Source: Spirometra erinaceieuropaei
Taxonomy: Eukaryota; Platyhelminthes; Cestoda; Diphyllobothriidea; Diphyllobothriidae
DNA length: 64,000 nt
Assembly (NCBI GenBank): GCA_902702965.1
Contig: CACRXP010000007.1
Span: 2,668,326 to 2,732,325 of the forward strand
Direction: 5' to 3'
Position numbers and translations under genes: made by a program. Shown here in pieces: positions 1-11,564 of the stretch (position 1 is the stretch's first letter; each line of letters starts with the position of its first letter). The notes below the pieces were generated by a model. The model worked only from the letters and a program-made list of their open reading frames with translations, did not search any database and was not told the origin of the DNA.

Positions 1-73
1 GCTTTCGTGTGTTGGACAGACAGCTATTTAAGGATACTTCGCTGTTGGTGACTTTTTGTCCTTCTTGGTGTAG

Positions 74-420
74 GCCAGGTCATATCCACGCTACGTGACT
101 ACGACAGCTTCATGGAACGGCAAGAACTGGGCAAGCCACCGGAGTCCTCTCTCTTCTCCCTCCAAACAGCCAACGCTGAGTTTCCTCACCCCCTCGGCAG
201 TCTGAGATCTTCACTGCTGAACGGCCCGCGTCAGTCACCATCCTTCTCTACCTCCAGTTCCGGTCCACACAATGGCGGTAGCAGTAGCACCAGCGGTCTT
301 CCCCAGGAGTGTCTCAGTTCAGACCCAAATCTGGTCATTCCTTGTGCTCAGCGACCCGGATTCAGCATTTTTGTGCTGCGGAAGAACAAAGAACTTCTGC
401 GAAATCTGCTCATGGTCTGA
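74..420 (+). CDS. Terminal coding exon of an unidentified gene (3' partial)
   Basis: An open frame runs from a 3' splice site (pyrimidine-rich stretch 52-70, TAG at 71-73) to TGA at 418-420. It enters in phase from 76 and first reads QVISTLRDYDSFMERQ. The same frame has a stop at 49-51, so the exon must begin at this acceptor or close to it. The product is Ser/Pro/Gly-rich in its middle and ends in a hydrophobic-basic tail (KNKELLRNLLMV). I see no recognisable domain. An AATAAA follows 290 bp after the stop, as expected for a last exon. The upstream exons lie outside the window. The ATG at 112 is internal if the splice model is right. The exon model is moderately supported and the function is unknown. 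Confidence 0.45.
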
Positions 421-710
421 GCGCTTCCAACTGCCGTTCTTTTAATCTTTTATGAGCGCTTATTGTCTGCCTCGAGTCTGTGAATGCCTTCTTTTTTCTC
501 TCTGAACCTCTGTTCAACATGAAATGATGATTTTAAGAGTCTACTACCCACCCTCTCCCCTCTTATGGGTCATGCGGCGCGTGTTGCCCAGTTCAGTTTC
601 GACTCCCAATAACTTACCTTTATTGCCGGGAGAATTTCGTCGCCTCTTCCTGACCGTTGTACATCAGTGATATCTTTCATAATATACATACAAACCACTA
701 TATATATAAG

Positions 711-716
711 AATAAA
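711..716 (+). terminator. Polyadenylation signal AATAAA of the gene ending at 420
   Basis: AATAAA at 711-716 lies at the end of an AT-rich stretch following a pyrimidine-rich 3'UTR (421-710). Composition changes to GC-rich intergenic sequence just after, so cleavage probably falls near 730-740. Confidence 0.5.
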
Positions 717-735
717 CTGTGATCTCCGGAGCCGT

Positions 736-1697
736 GGTTATGTCGTCTTGGTGTTTTCAAAGCAGGCCGACTTTCATCTTCGGAAGGGGGGGGCAAGTTT
801 TGTGCCGCGCCTGGCACTATTTGAGGGGTGGCAATCGCACTAGCACGTCGTTATCTGCGAGGCAACCTCTGCAGTCTTCGCAATGGCAGAGGGAGTGTTG
901 TACTGATGCCTGCCTTCGAAATTCCTGTCGCGCTGATCAGTTGGGGACCAGGCGTTGTACGGCCGCTGCCCGAGTCTGAATTCTCCCTCATTGCCGCTCC
1001 AGGGTTGCTGGTCTTGGTAGCAATCTCCCGTTTGCTCTTGCGTCATCGCCTGATCCGGGCACTGATTCGTCCATGTCCGCGTCCGGCTTAGCTTTTTCTA
1101 TGTCTAGCTCGGAATTCGATTTTGGTCCCTGTCACGAATTCCATTGGTTCAGTCGTGCAGAAGGTTCGGTGGGTCGCATAGCGGACCACGTAACCATCTC
1201 CGCGTTAGACTCAAGATCCCTCCCTCCCTCCCTCTGGCCATGTGCTAATTCTGTCCATCTTGTGTTAGGAGTTGAACGCGAGTTCAGTGTTTGCGTAGTT
1301 AGTGCTCCTCGGAGCGACAACGAGTCCGTTCCCCTGACTGCTATGGCATGTTCCATCACGAGCTGTGCTACCTGTTGGAGAAGTTGCAGATTAGTCGCGG
1401 CCTCGATGACGTCACTGTACATCAAAGCCTTCCAGGTCTGTCGGACATGAAAGAAAACATATCGATCTCCTGACCGGATGAAGGCTCGTTGATGAGAGAT
1501 TGGCATTCGCGTAGACTTCGAACCCGAACAGCACTATGAATGCGCACTTATGGTCAGGAGTGAACGTACTGAAACCTCTGGATATGCCACAACGTCAAGG
1601 ATGGCCATCATCGATTACGACTGTCGACTACTGTTGTCATTGTGAGGACTCTGCCGGTCCCCTAGACCCAACGGTACGGGAGTGTTTCGTAACCTGT
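736..1697. other. No gene recognised
   Basis: Short overlapping open frames occur on both strands (for example minus 1132-1506), but none has a recognisable domain, splice context or codon pattern. A run of nine G lies at about 787-796 and a CCCT run near 1219-1233. I see nothing else. Confidence 0.4.
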
Positions 1698-1845
1698 TAG
1701 CTGAGCCGTCCCTCAATGCAGATCGACAGGACAACGAGCCTGTGGTTCAATTATGGAGTCCAGGTCCTGCAGACCTGGGGTTGACTAGCTGACGACAGCT
1801 AACGAGTCGCAAACGGCTATTCCAGTACTCCTGAGCCGTTACGAG
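1698..1845 (+). repeat. Degenerate tRNA-derived SINE fragment
   Basis: The segment GACTAGCTGACGACAGCTAA followed by an AAACGGCTATTCCAG-like stretch resembles the SINE body at 55870-55935 (ACTGGCTGACGACGGCTAAT). A decayed tRNA-like head precedes it. It is strongly diverged. Confidence 0.4.
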
Positions 1846-2149
1846 CCTGCGTAATGTTTGCCAAAACGTTAGGTCAACTACTGCAGAAGTCCAGCTTGGT
1901 TAGCGATAGAATAGAATAGATTTATGAAAGCGCCTCCGGCTGTAGGTTTGTGCGCGTATCCTGCTTGCACCGTCCTGGAGAGGTGCGGGAACGCAGGTCG
2001 GTAGCGACTCTTCTGTGTACCAGACATCATCCCCTGTAATCAACATTGTGACGCGCGTGTATCTCTGTGAGCGGTCGCCGAGGATAAAGACCTACTGAGT
2101 GTCGAATACCTGCCAAAAAACACTTGTGGAAGCGGACTCTCAACACCTT

Positions 2150-2770
2150 TAAATGAGGATGCACAAAGTTCGGACTGACTATCATCACGACCAGAGGGGA
2201 TTACACGATAGTCAAAGCAAAGTATGAAGCACAGAGGACCTGGGCGCTCGCAACGAGCGTTGGGGGCAAATATACCCCGAAGGCTGATGACTCCTGTGAT
2301 GACCATTTGCTACCACTGCCTCCTTCGACTGGGGTCGCAAAACAGGACAAGATTTCTGTTCTCATGGCATTGCTGACGTTTGGTTGTCCTAGATTTGGGA
2401 CATCAAGACGTCGGTGCATGACAGTTTGGAGGACTCTCAAACGTGTGCGAATGAGAACATGGTCTGATCCATGGGCGTTGCCATTGTCGATACCACGCTT
2501 TGATCTGCTATCAGAGACCCAGCTGCACTTGCTGGAAGCACGTATTGATGACAAACAGTTGGCTCTGATCAGCAAAGTTCAGCTTTCTGCCGCACTTGTC
2601 GCCTTGACAACCAAGGTCAAAGTGACCGAAAAGGTAGCTTCTCGAAGGGTCACCGGGTCCCGTCCGACCATTCCAGTCTCAGTCAACAGTCTGCAAATTA
2701 CGGCGAGGGTGCTTTTTATCGGCCTTCTGCGTGGTGTGAATTGTCGGTTTTTTATTTAGCTGGTCGTTAG
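2150..2770 (-). pseudogene. RTE-type non-LTR retrotransposon, endonuclease fragment
   Basis: Read on the minus strand, the segment carries the C-terminal half of an RTE-clade AP endonuclease in several frames. In order these are an LFVINTCFQ block near 2540-2560, then HGSDHVLIRTRLRV near 2440-2470 containing the catalytic SDH triad, then RRLDVPNLGQ and LSCFATPVEGG...WSS, which is the post-endonuclease linker typical of these elements. Frameshifts and stops break it, and no reverse transcriptase follows downstream. Family assignment rests on recall of RTE endonuclease ends. The sequence is a fossil with no coding capacity. Confidence 0.6.
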
Positions 2771-3589
2771 CTAATGGTGGTGCGTATATAGGGACAATAC
2801 AGTTGTCAGTAGTGTTTCCTCGATCAATCATTTACTGGTTCTCACATAAGTAGTCCTTGGTTTACATGCTGCGAAAGGGTGGGTCGCCGCAGCGTGTGCT
2901 CCAGAAGCCGCATTGGGCCGCAATACCATTGGGTGCGAATCGACTCCCAGGCTCTTTATTTTGCCAGCGCCTGAGTCGGGATTCGGACTTCATACAAGTA
3001 GGTGACATCCACGTTGTACTGATGAAGACTGCACACCATCAGACTTTGGACTCAGGCGCTTTCGCACACTCCGGCATCCGTTATCCATTAAGTAGTCCAG
3101 CACGCATTCTATTCGCTCACATCACCGGATCATGATTGCGGAGAGCGCCGGTTCCCGTGGACGCTGCGTCATGGTTCGTAATATCTGAATCGGACATTCC
3201 GCAAGGTCTCTCGGGAATTTGGTGTATAGGCAGGTCCCGAGTGGGCTCGCGGAGTAACCACTAAAACGCTCTGATCGCCGAACATGGCCACGATGTAGTG
3301 GTTGCATGCCCGTATATTTAATCGCATTCTACGATGGCCCTGTCGCAGCGTGATTATCGGACTTTGTGGTATGTGATAAGGCAATCGGCGTGCTAGTCCT
3401 CCACGCCCTGGTAGCACTGTCGTTGCTGCTCCACGACCCGTTTCACTGGCGGCCGTTCCACAATCCGTCATCGAGCAGCCAGGTCTACGAGTAAGCATCC
3501 TCCTGTTGGAAACATCAGTGTTTCCCAGCCGTACCATTGACTAAGTTAAGAAAACACCTCGGGTGAGGCTGAAGTCAAATGAACAGATT
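2771..3589. other. No gene recognised
   Basis: Open frames on both strands (minus 3169-3537 is the longest at 122 codons) show no recognisable domain. The stretch probably contains further decayed repeat sequence. Confidence 0.35.
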
Positions 3590-4105
3590 AAAGTCTACAC
3601 TGCCTACTGGGGCGATGATGCTCGCTGGATTTCCGAGGCCCTTGGGAAGTGTCAATGGGTCCGACGCAATATCTCCATCATAAAGGTCCTCGTGTACTCT
3701 GCATCCGTCCGCGAACAGCGGCGCTGTGCGCGTGGAAATCGCAAGAACACCACTACCACAGGACCATACTTCGCGTGAAGTATACCGACAGTCCGCACGC
3801 CCCGTGGACACCACTGGGAAATCTGAAGACATCCAGGAAAGACGGCTGAGGCGATTTGGGCATGTTCATCGCGGGCCTTAAAAGCTCACTGTTGCTGCCT
3901 TGGATTCTGTGCCATTGGACGCCATTGGCTTGACACAGTTCGCTCAGATATGAAAGTGGTTGCTAGAGCTTCCGTGTACGGTCTCCGGCGTAATTCGAAC
4001 TTTCCAGATCCTCAGCCGCAGATGGTGACGCGTTGAGAGGAAACACTTTCTAAATCATTGAGAACGGCCAAATCGGGCCCGATCACAGCCGTGCCAAGCA
4101 CAAGT
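3590..4105 (+). pseudogene. RTE-type non-LTR retrotransposon, C-terminal end of reverse transcriptase ORF
   Basis: Several frames together spell the conserved C-terminal region of RTE polyproteins. They are DDARWISEALGKCQWVRRNI and VYSASVRE (3615-3715), HHYHRTILRVKYTDS (about 3750-3795), ERRLRRFGHVHRGP (about 3836-3880), then WLDTVRSDMKVV and SVYGLRR (about 3930-3995). At least two frameshifts and internal stops separate the blocks. This is the 3' end of a truncated insertion on the plus strand. It is the opposite orientation to the endonuclease fragment 1 kb upstream, so the two are separate events. Confidence 0.75.
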
Positions 4106-4767
4106 AAGTGGAAGTGCATTCATTCTCAGTCAGACTCTGCCTCATACATGAGTTCCGTGTTTTTAAAAAGAAAACCAATCGAACATTTCTAGCCCGAAAA
4201 GGTCGTCCATTTGTCCAAAAACGGCGTAGGTCCACCGTGGAAGATTGGAGACAAATTCAGTCGACCAAGAAATGTTTGCATCTCAGAAATCATTGGTCTG
4301 TCAGTAGCCACATATGGGAAGACCTTCTGAACGTATAGCTGGTTAATAATCTACGCCGAATGACTTATCAAAATCCAAAAAAGTCTTCTATTCAGTAATT
4401 TAGAAGTCAGTTCGGCGACTGTCTCCCTCTTCTGAATACTCGGATAGTATCTTCGATAAGGCCTATTCTTTCCCGCACCTTGGTGATATCCTAACTTCTA
4501 ATTTCTGCCTCATTTACAATGGGTTTCTAACAAAAATTGCCCGGCTGTTTATCATATTCTAAGTTCACTTAGTCAGGCAATTTATAGATAACGGCATTCT
4601 CCACTTGTCCATGAGAATAGCTGTCGCCTTGTAATTTTTCTGCGTCACAAAAAGGGCATTCACGTTCTTAGACGTAAAATTAGCTTTCTATTTTCTGCTG
4701 CTGGTGTCCTATAGCTTTTAAGGAAATATGATAAAACGACGGATTACTTCAGCGGTCGGGCACTTTG

Positions 4768-4862
4768 CTAATAAAATTATCGACGATATTCCCCACTCCC
4801 TTCACTCAGGCCTAATTGCCTCAAAGCTGCCTGACCAGATAAACACAACCTCCGTTATATCT
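4768..4862 (+). repeat. Diverged repeat, copy 1 (partner at 8608-8700)
   Basis: ATTATCGACGATATTCCCCA followed about 35 bp later by CTAATTGCCTC matches the order and spacing of ATTATCGACGACATTTCCCA and CTAATTGCCTC in the partner. The family is unknown. Confidence 0.5.
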
Positions 4863-6776
4863 CCCGCACCATGTCAATGTATCAACCATCAGCCGTGCAC
4901 GGTTCGGGTGGGGGATTTGTCGGCAATGCCTGCATGTGCTGGAACAGCAACTATGACAGACAGCGTCTGTCTAGGACCATCCGACGCGTCCTCAGGCAGT
5001 CGAACAGTCTTTGTTACAAGAGGCAGGCTCTTGGGGTCTGACGAACAAACGGCCGTATACCACACGGCGATAATAAATGAAGGCATGCCTGGGTGGCGGT
5101 CTGGTAAGTTGGTTACCCATAAAAACAGCAGGCGATAGTAGTGTTATCACATGAGGATATCGCCGGCCACCCTCCTCATAGAATAGAACCCCATCCACGG
5201 GCCGAGTGACATGCAATCTCGCTCGCACTATAGTCCTGCACATATACATGCGTATTTACAACTTATGGCCAAACGAGCTTCGTTGCTAGTGAAAATAGGG
5301 GAAAAATCATGTAGGGATGCCGAAAACGCGACATACTTTATCCATAAATTCTGATGAAGATGGCCAGTTACTAGACAAAGGTATACGCTGGTCAGTCCCT
5401 CCGCCCGAAGCCCTCTTCGGAGACAGCGAAGGCAAGCAGGGAATGGAAGCCCGACCTATGGTGATCCTCCAGTACACGTGTTTAAATAATGACACATGAG
5501 AGCTGGCAATTGGCGGGAAAATTCTGTTTATGGGATTGAAGACGAGTTTCGAGGGTATCTGCCTAATGTAAAGTCGCACGGACATGAGATCAGAATGAAT
5601 GAAGTTGGGTTAGTGTCAATGGGAGGGGAAGGGTAGGACATGCGCATCTGACACGCATGGGGCTGGGGCGAATGTCTAACCTGTTCCTGTGCTCGCGATC
5701 CTGTTGAGACGCCTGGACCGAGTCTTCCCACTGAAAAGTGGCACTCCGGCAGGACCGTCAAGCGCACAATACACTAACCAGTGCATGACCGAAGACAAAA
5801 CTACAACCTTAGGCAATAACACCTAAACGTTCAAGAAAGGTGGAGCGCGCCCTAGGGAAACCCCAGAGACACATTTTCGCCACCTCCAACCAATGGCTGA
5901 GGACCGTCTAAGGCCATTGACGAATCCATCGGAGTGTTTATGCATTAGAATAGGCTGGAGGAGATTGACTGGTTCCGTTCGCAAATACCCCATTAACAAC
6001 CAAATGCGGTAGCGGAAAAACTGTGCGCACAGAGGCGGCATATACATCTACATGACTTGTTAGAACACACCGAGCTTCAACGACAAGAAGTAACCGCCGT
6101 ACCTTTATTTCTCATCTACGCAAAGTGCGTAGATATCCTGCAAACGAAATGACGGCAGGTCTGGTCAAAATAATCCGCAGATTTGATTACAATGACGCTG
6201 TAACGTATCGGTTAGACATCTACGGCAAATGGCAGTAGGGTAGACTTGAAGAAAATGTACTCTGACATACTCTGAGATTTGTCGTCTGCTAGTAACTGCA
6301 TTTACGACATAGGCCCCTCTGCTCAATGAAAATATGACTGCAAAATCATCGTTAAAGACACTAAACATATAGGATAATGTGGAATACTCACTTTATGAAG
6401 CGGTCTATTTTCCTTGGGGGTCAAGTGGAACTGGGACTTGAAACATCGACCGAAACACGTAACGTCCTTCCAAACGACACGCCAAATGATCACACCTACA
6501 CGCCCACTATTAAAAGCTCGTAAACGCCGTTAGCTTTTACATGAATTACGACGGAGTCTCCAAAGACCTTGCGTTTCCTCATAATAGTACAAGAAGAGAT
6601 TTTTTACTTGTTACGATATCTGTTCTGTGGGTGAAAAAATACCTAAAAGGACGGACAGCATGGCGTAGCTACGCAGCCTGCACCATGCTCGGAGCCTCAT
6701 ATGGTGTCGGGTAGATATCGAGACGTCCACAGTGCTGCCGCGCTCGATCCGGCGCCGTTGCCCATCTTGAGGCGCC

Positions 6777-6804
6777 GAGGAGGTCAACTCATGACATGAA
6801 AGTG
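6777..6804 (+). repeat. 28 bp perfect direct repeat, copy 1
   Basis: GAGGAGGTCAACTCATGACA plus the next eight bases is repeated exactly at 7221-7248. Flanking sequence is unrelated on both sides. Confidence 0.8.
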
Positions 6805-7220
6805 GCTCCTGAGCCCTCGGTATCCGGGCTCCGTCACTGAAGGAGAGAATGGGTCGATCTGTACAGATCCGCTGCCAATGACCGTTACGCGTGGAGAGGT
6901 ATAATACGTGGCCTTCTCGAAGTCGGCATATCAGGAATGAACGCAGTTGTGCCATGCACAAGCCAAACACATCCGTAGTTTCAGATAACCCGTGCACGGG
7001 TTTTGCCAAGAGATATCTTGCCCTCAAAGAACGCTGACTTCATTCTGTTCTCGTTTGCGCACTTTGGATCGTCGTGCTGCTGTCGACGGGTTCCCAAACG
7101 AAAGACGACTAGCCGAAGATGACTGATTAGCATTCAGACCGTACTGACCGATGCAGATGAAATATGGCAAGTAGAGCCGAGAGCAGACGTTCTTGGCAGG
7201 TCATCGAAATGTGAAGAATG

Positions 7221-7248
7221 GAGGAGGTCAACTCATGACATGAAAGTG
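7221..7248 (+). repeat. 28 bp perfect direct repeat, copy 2
   Basis: Exact copy of 6777-6804, 444 bp downstream. Perfect identity in an otherwise decayed region implies a recent duplication or a short conserved mobile unit. Confidence 0.8.
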
Positions 7249-8607
7249 TAGATTGACAGAATTTTGGGAGATGGGTCGGTCCGTAGAGGGATACCATCAG
7301 CTACTGACGGGGTCATGGAAGCAATCGGCAGAGAAATGACAAAATAAAGAAGGCTCCTAAGAGTGTTTAGAACTGACCCGTCTACTTTCGTCCCAACCAT
7401 GCAAAATGTGCGTTTTTTGCTCTTTGAGTCTCGGTCTCAGAAGAAGACGCCTAAGGCGGTAGTTTTATTAACTTATACCCGCTGAAAAGCAAGACTAAAT
7501 CGGTCGACAAGACGTTGTATATGGCAGGTTGTGCAACGAAATCAAGAAATGTGGATCGACGACTTGCAGTTAAGTTCGGAATCCCACAAACGACGACACG
7601 AAACCAAGAAAAAAACAGCCGTGACAAATTTACTATGCCTCCTGCTTAGGGTGACGGGAGCCCCCTGCGCGTGGAAAGCAATATGGACAACGTGTGAAAA
7701 TGAACCACTGACACTACATCAAAATATTAATAGTAGTGAAGAGGTTCGGGCACCGAGAGAAGACGCATTACAAATCAGTGCAGAACGAAAAAACCGCGTG
7801 CTACAGTATAACGGGGCTTCTCGTTGAGAGTGAATTGTTGGAGCTTAAAAACAAACCAACCAGATAGGAACCGTCCAGGGCAGATGAGATCACTAGGCTT
7901 CGAAATGATCGAGCACCTAGAGAACTATATAGAACGAGAATACGTTAGGCTGGATTACTGTGCTGCCCAAAACACTTGACAATTAGTGTGATCGACATCT
8001 CGAAAGACCAATGACTTCGCGGATAATAGAACAGGTGACTAGTGAATGGATAATAGCGAGTGGTGGAAATATGAGAAATAGTGTGATACACTAGTGTGCA
8101 CCGAAGTGTATATGTGGCTTTTGCGAAACTTGGAGACGATCGCTGAACAAAGACCGAGTGGCAAAAAAACTATAATTAGACAGCCACATCTAAAACAGTA
8201 AATAAAGTGCGTTCCATAAGATTCGGTCGCGGCATAAACTCTGTCCTACAAGTCGGTGCCGGGATCAGATTTGAAGTCAAAAGTTAACGTCTGCTACGCC
8301 GAGTTCTTCATCCGTGAACTCACTCCTGTCAGGATGTACGGAATGACCCTAAAAACATTAATCCGATAACACGCCCAGACATACCAAGAGCAGGTCGTAG
8401 TTATTAATAAAGTGGTAAGACACCCAAGCCCACAGAAATGTGCTGCAATACCTGAACATTCTGTCGGCCTTCTCGTCATGATAAGTATTTTCACGATAGC
8501 ACAGTCTTTCAAAAAACGGTTATTGTGTAAATTGCATACTTCACTTCATCATGTGAGCTCCTTTTGACAAGATGCACTATAGACTGCAGTACACGCGGCC
8601 GAAACCG

Positions 8608-8700
8608 GATTATCGACGACATTTCCCACGAGAATAGGACAATTCGCCACCCAGACTAATTGCCTCTTTCGGCAGCTAATTAACCACCTTTTCAACACAG
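8608..8700 (+). repeat. Diverged repeat, copy 2 (partner at 4768-4862)
   Basis: Same ordered blocks as copy 1. It lies just beyond the 3' side of the minus-strand Helitron helicase and could belong to its flank, but no Helitron terminus was identified. Confidence 0.45.
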
Positions 8701-8799
8701 TCAAAAGGATAAATATTTATTACTAGCTGTACACGGCCACGCGAGGCTGTAATTACGTGTGATGAAATGGAGAATAAATAAAAGAGGAGGTGTCACGTG

Positions 8800-10400
8800 T
8801 TTAATTTGTGTAATTCTATTAATGCTTGTGGGAATATAATATTTTTTGTCGTTGTTTTGTCTGTGCAGATTTAGAGAATGTAGACTCTGGTGCACGAAAC
8901 ATACAATTGGCCATGTGAGAAACAACCTGTTTTCAGATCTAAACCTCACGCTTGTAATTACTGGCCCTGAGCTTTGTTAATGGTGATTGCAAACGCCAAT
9001 CGAATCGGAAATTGCAGTCTCCTAACTCGAAATGGCATATGAGTTAGAATCCGTGAAATGCTAGGACTAAAGACACGTCCACCTTTGAAATGTCCTTTGA
9101 GGATAGTCTCTTCTACGACGTTGCTCGTCAATTTGTTTACTGCGGGCCGCGTGCCGCAGCAAAGCTCCGGACACTTGATATTTCGCAGCACGATAATCGG
9201 CACAGTGATTTTCAATTGCAGTACGTGCGGTGCCATCCCTGGCAGATGAAATGAATTAAAAAATCTGCTGGATAAGTAACTACTTCGTTTGTTTCCACAA
9301 CAGTGTCGACGAACGTGTATATGACTGCCTCGGTTTGAATCTTAATCTCATTAATATTGTCCAGTTGGTAGGCATCTTTGTTCTTGGTCGCAAGAAGATC
9401 ACGTTCGCTCAGCCAGTCGTCATTCTTATAATTTCTTTGAATATTGGAAAGTGCCTTTGCAATCACTTATTCTCTTGACGGCACTAAATTTCCGACGCTA
9501 AGAAGCAGTGACGTGCGTTCTGAAGTCGGATGAACCGGCACCGTCCCCTCTTTAATTGCCAACAATTAGTGTGCGAATATCTCAGCTGATCGGTCGTTTT
9601 GCAGCTGGACACACATATTTGTAAAGGCGTCACAAAGTAGAGTATTTCAGGAAGTCACTTATTTTGTCTGCTGGTGCCGGTCGAGGAGTTATAGGCAGTG
9701 TTTGCCTGAAGTGTCCTACAAGCAGTAGCAAAGCGTCTTCAAATTGTCTCTAGTTTCCGTGCGAATATTGCAGTGATCGATCTAGGGCCTCGAGCGTTTT
9801 TGTGTTTTTTGTTTTGCATCTATCCCTAACAATGCGTTTGCATTTCTGCACTACTTTTCCCATGCCGGATGCCTTGGAAATGTTGTATGTGGGAGTTTCA
9901 ATGAACTGCTCGTCCAACGGCAATTTCAAAGTGAAATGAGCAGTTCCTCCGTCGGGTAGCAGGGTCAAAGCTATTCCGGACGCCGAAATAGCTAGGGTTC
10001 TGTCATTTTAGATTCGAATTGCTGCCAGAATCAGTCTTTTCAGGCACATTTGGCCATTCTTTCCTGGTACATCTAAGAAGAAGATTCCTCCAAATCCGGT
10101 AATGACAGTCCGCATTATTTGGTCGTATAGGCCATTCTTATCCTGCGTTAACTTAGGAATATTTGATTGTAGACCTGACAGAAGATCACCCGTGTTATAG
10201 TTTTTGTCATGACGCAAATCCACACCAAACGAAGCAGCAGCAGATCTGTTTGGTTAAGGTATTCCTAACTGATTGAGAACTTTGTTCGTGATTTCCACGT
10301 ACACTTCGCGCATTCCGAAGGAACGGGTGATGCGCGACCTATACCTTCGTCATCAATATGCCAGTGCCGTCCTGGAGGTTTGGAAAATCTTCACCGTAAA
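8800..10400 (-). pseudogene. Helitron-type PIF1 helicase remnant
   Basis: On the minus strand, in several frames, the helicase end of a Helitron Rep/Hel protein can be followed. From 10223 downward there is a block ending FFLDVPGKNGQMCL, which is the decayed Walker A (normally PGGTGKT). Next come LAISASGIALTLLPDGGTAH and SGMGKVVQKCKRIVRD (decayed Walker B), then GHFRQTLPITPRPAP near 9690, then DWLSERDLLATKN near 9400. The C-terminal IVLRNIKCPELCCGTR, FPIRLAFAITINKAQGQ and a GQLYV-like block end near 8810. Both ATPase motifs are mutated, and stops and frameshifts occur throughout. The Rep nuclease portion is absent. The element is dead. Confidence 0.85.
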
Positions 10401-10504
10401 AAGAGTCCTCTGACTAGGCAAAGCAACCCAAGTCCTGATCTGAAAATATCCCCAAGACCCATCAAAGTTATTTTGGAAAACGAAACCCAACGAATGTTTC
10501 TGTT

Positions 10505-10687
10505 AAATAAATAAATAAGTTTTATTAAAGACCTTTGGTACCCATCACAGCAGAATTGCCTTACAGAACTCGCACGAGGAAGTGTTCTTTCAACCAAACA
10601 ACAAATCGAGGGGAAGACTGAAAGTGAGGAACTGAGATCAGAATTGAAGGAAAGATTCGGCAGAGGAGAGAAAAGGCCGAAGAGCAA
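10505..10687 (-). mobile_element. 3'-end fragment of a LINE-A/B family retrotransposon
   Basis: The motif AGTTTTATTAAAGACCTTTG, followed by CCCATCACAGCA, matches the 3' tail of LINE-A (10700-10745) and LINE-B (20850-20885) in reverse orientation. A heavily 5'-truncated insertion of about 180 bp lies directly next to the 3' end of LINE-A. Confidence 0.55.
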
Positions 10688-11564
10688 ATAATAAAAAATA
10701 AATAGTTTTTATTAAAGACCCGTGGGGGTCCTATCATAGCAAGTGAGATTAAATTTTTACGTTAATTTTGGAAAATGTGGAGAGAATCTATGCAATATCT
10801 AATTCATATATACTGAATAAGTAGTCTGTTACGAAGACTGATGAGAGAGATGTGGAAAAATTCCTAAGCAACAAAGAAAATGAATATAACTAGATTGACA
10901 TTATAAGAGAAAAGACTGTCGACCATGAAAGGATAAAAAGCGGGGAGGATCGGCCTGCATGTGTCAATGTATAACGGATTTCATAAAGTGGTAATTATGC
11001 CGGTCAGATAGGACTGGCCTGCATGCGGTATTGAGTAAAATATTCAAAACGGATACCATCAAGACAGAATACAAATGCCGGATGAGACTATTCACGTCAA
11101 ATTGGGGAGACAAAGGGAAACCAGACGCGATCGTTCAATGTCCGCTTGGAGTTCAGCGGAGGAGGGGCAAAGGAGATACGGAAAAACTACTAGCAGATGA
11201 CGTATACGGAGGGTTCTGCCAAGAGTGTCGACCGACCGCAGAGGGTAGAAATGAGGATATGACATCAAAAACCGCCAAAACCAACGATTTAGGGGAGAGG
11301 ATTCGAAATGGCGGGGAAAAGAGAGGAATTCTGATGTGACGGTTATCAGCCAAAATGAGGCGGCTCAGAGTCTGCACGTCAGACTACTCAAACTATATGT
11401 ATGAGAGAATTTGTCCGGAAGGATAACGCATTGTGTGAAGGGCACGATGCATGAACTGAAAAATCGAAAAAATTAACATTTCTGATGAGGGAACCTAGGG
11501 AGCGATACTACACACAAAAGAAGGAAATGTGAACGGATGCGGAGATTTAATGGCGGCTTCCTAA

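Larger units (their letters stand above)
4106..8600. other. 4.5 kb without recognisable genes
   Basis: The longest frames (plus 4728-5138, minus 6611-7027, plus 7531-7827) show no domain I recognise and no convincing splice context. Two short duplications are present and listed separately. The region is probably ancient decayed transposon DNA. Confidence 0.4.

Noticed and set aside
4728..5138. A 136-codon plus frame
   Set aside because: Starts inside a repeat shared with 8608-8700, no domain, and the opposite strand is equally open.
6777..7248. CRISPR-like repeat
   Set aside because: Only two copies, 444 bp apart, in animal DNA.
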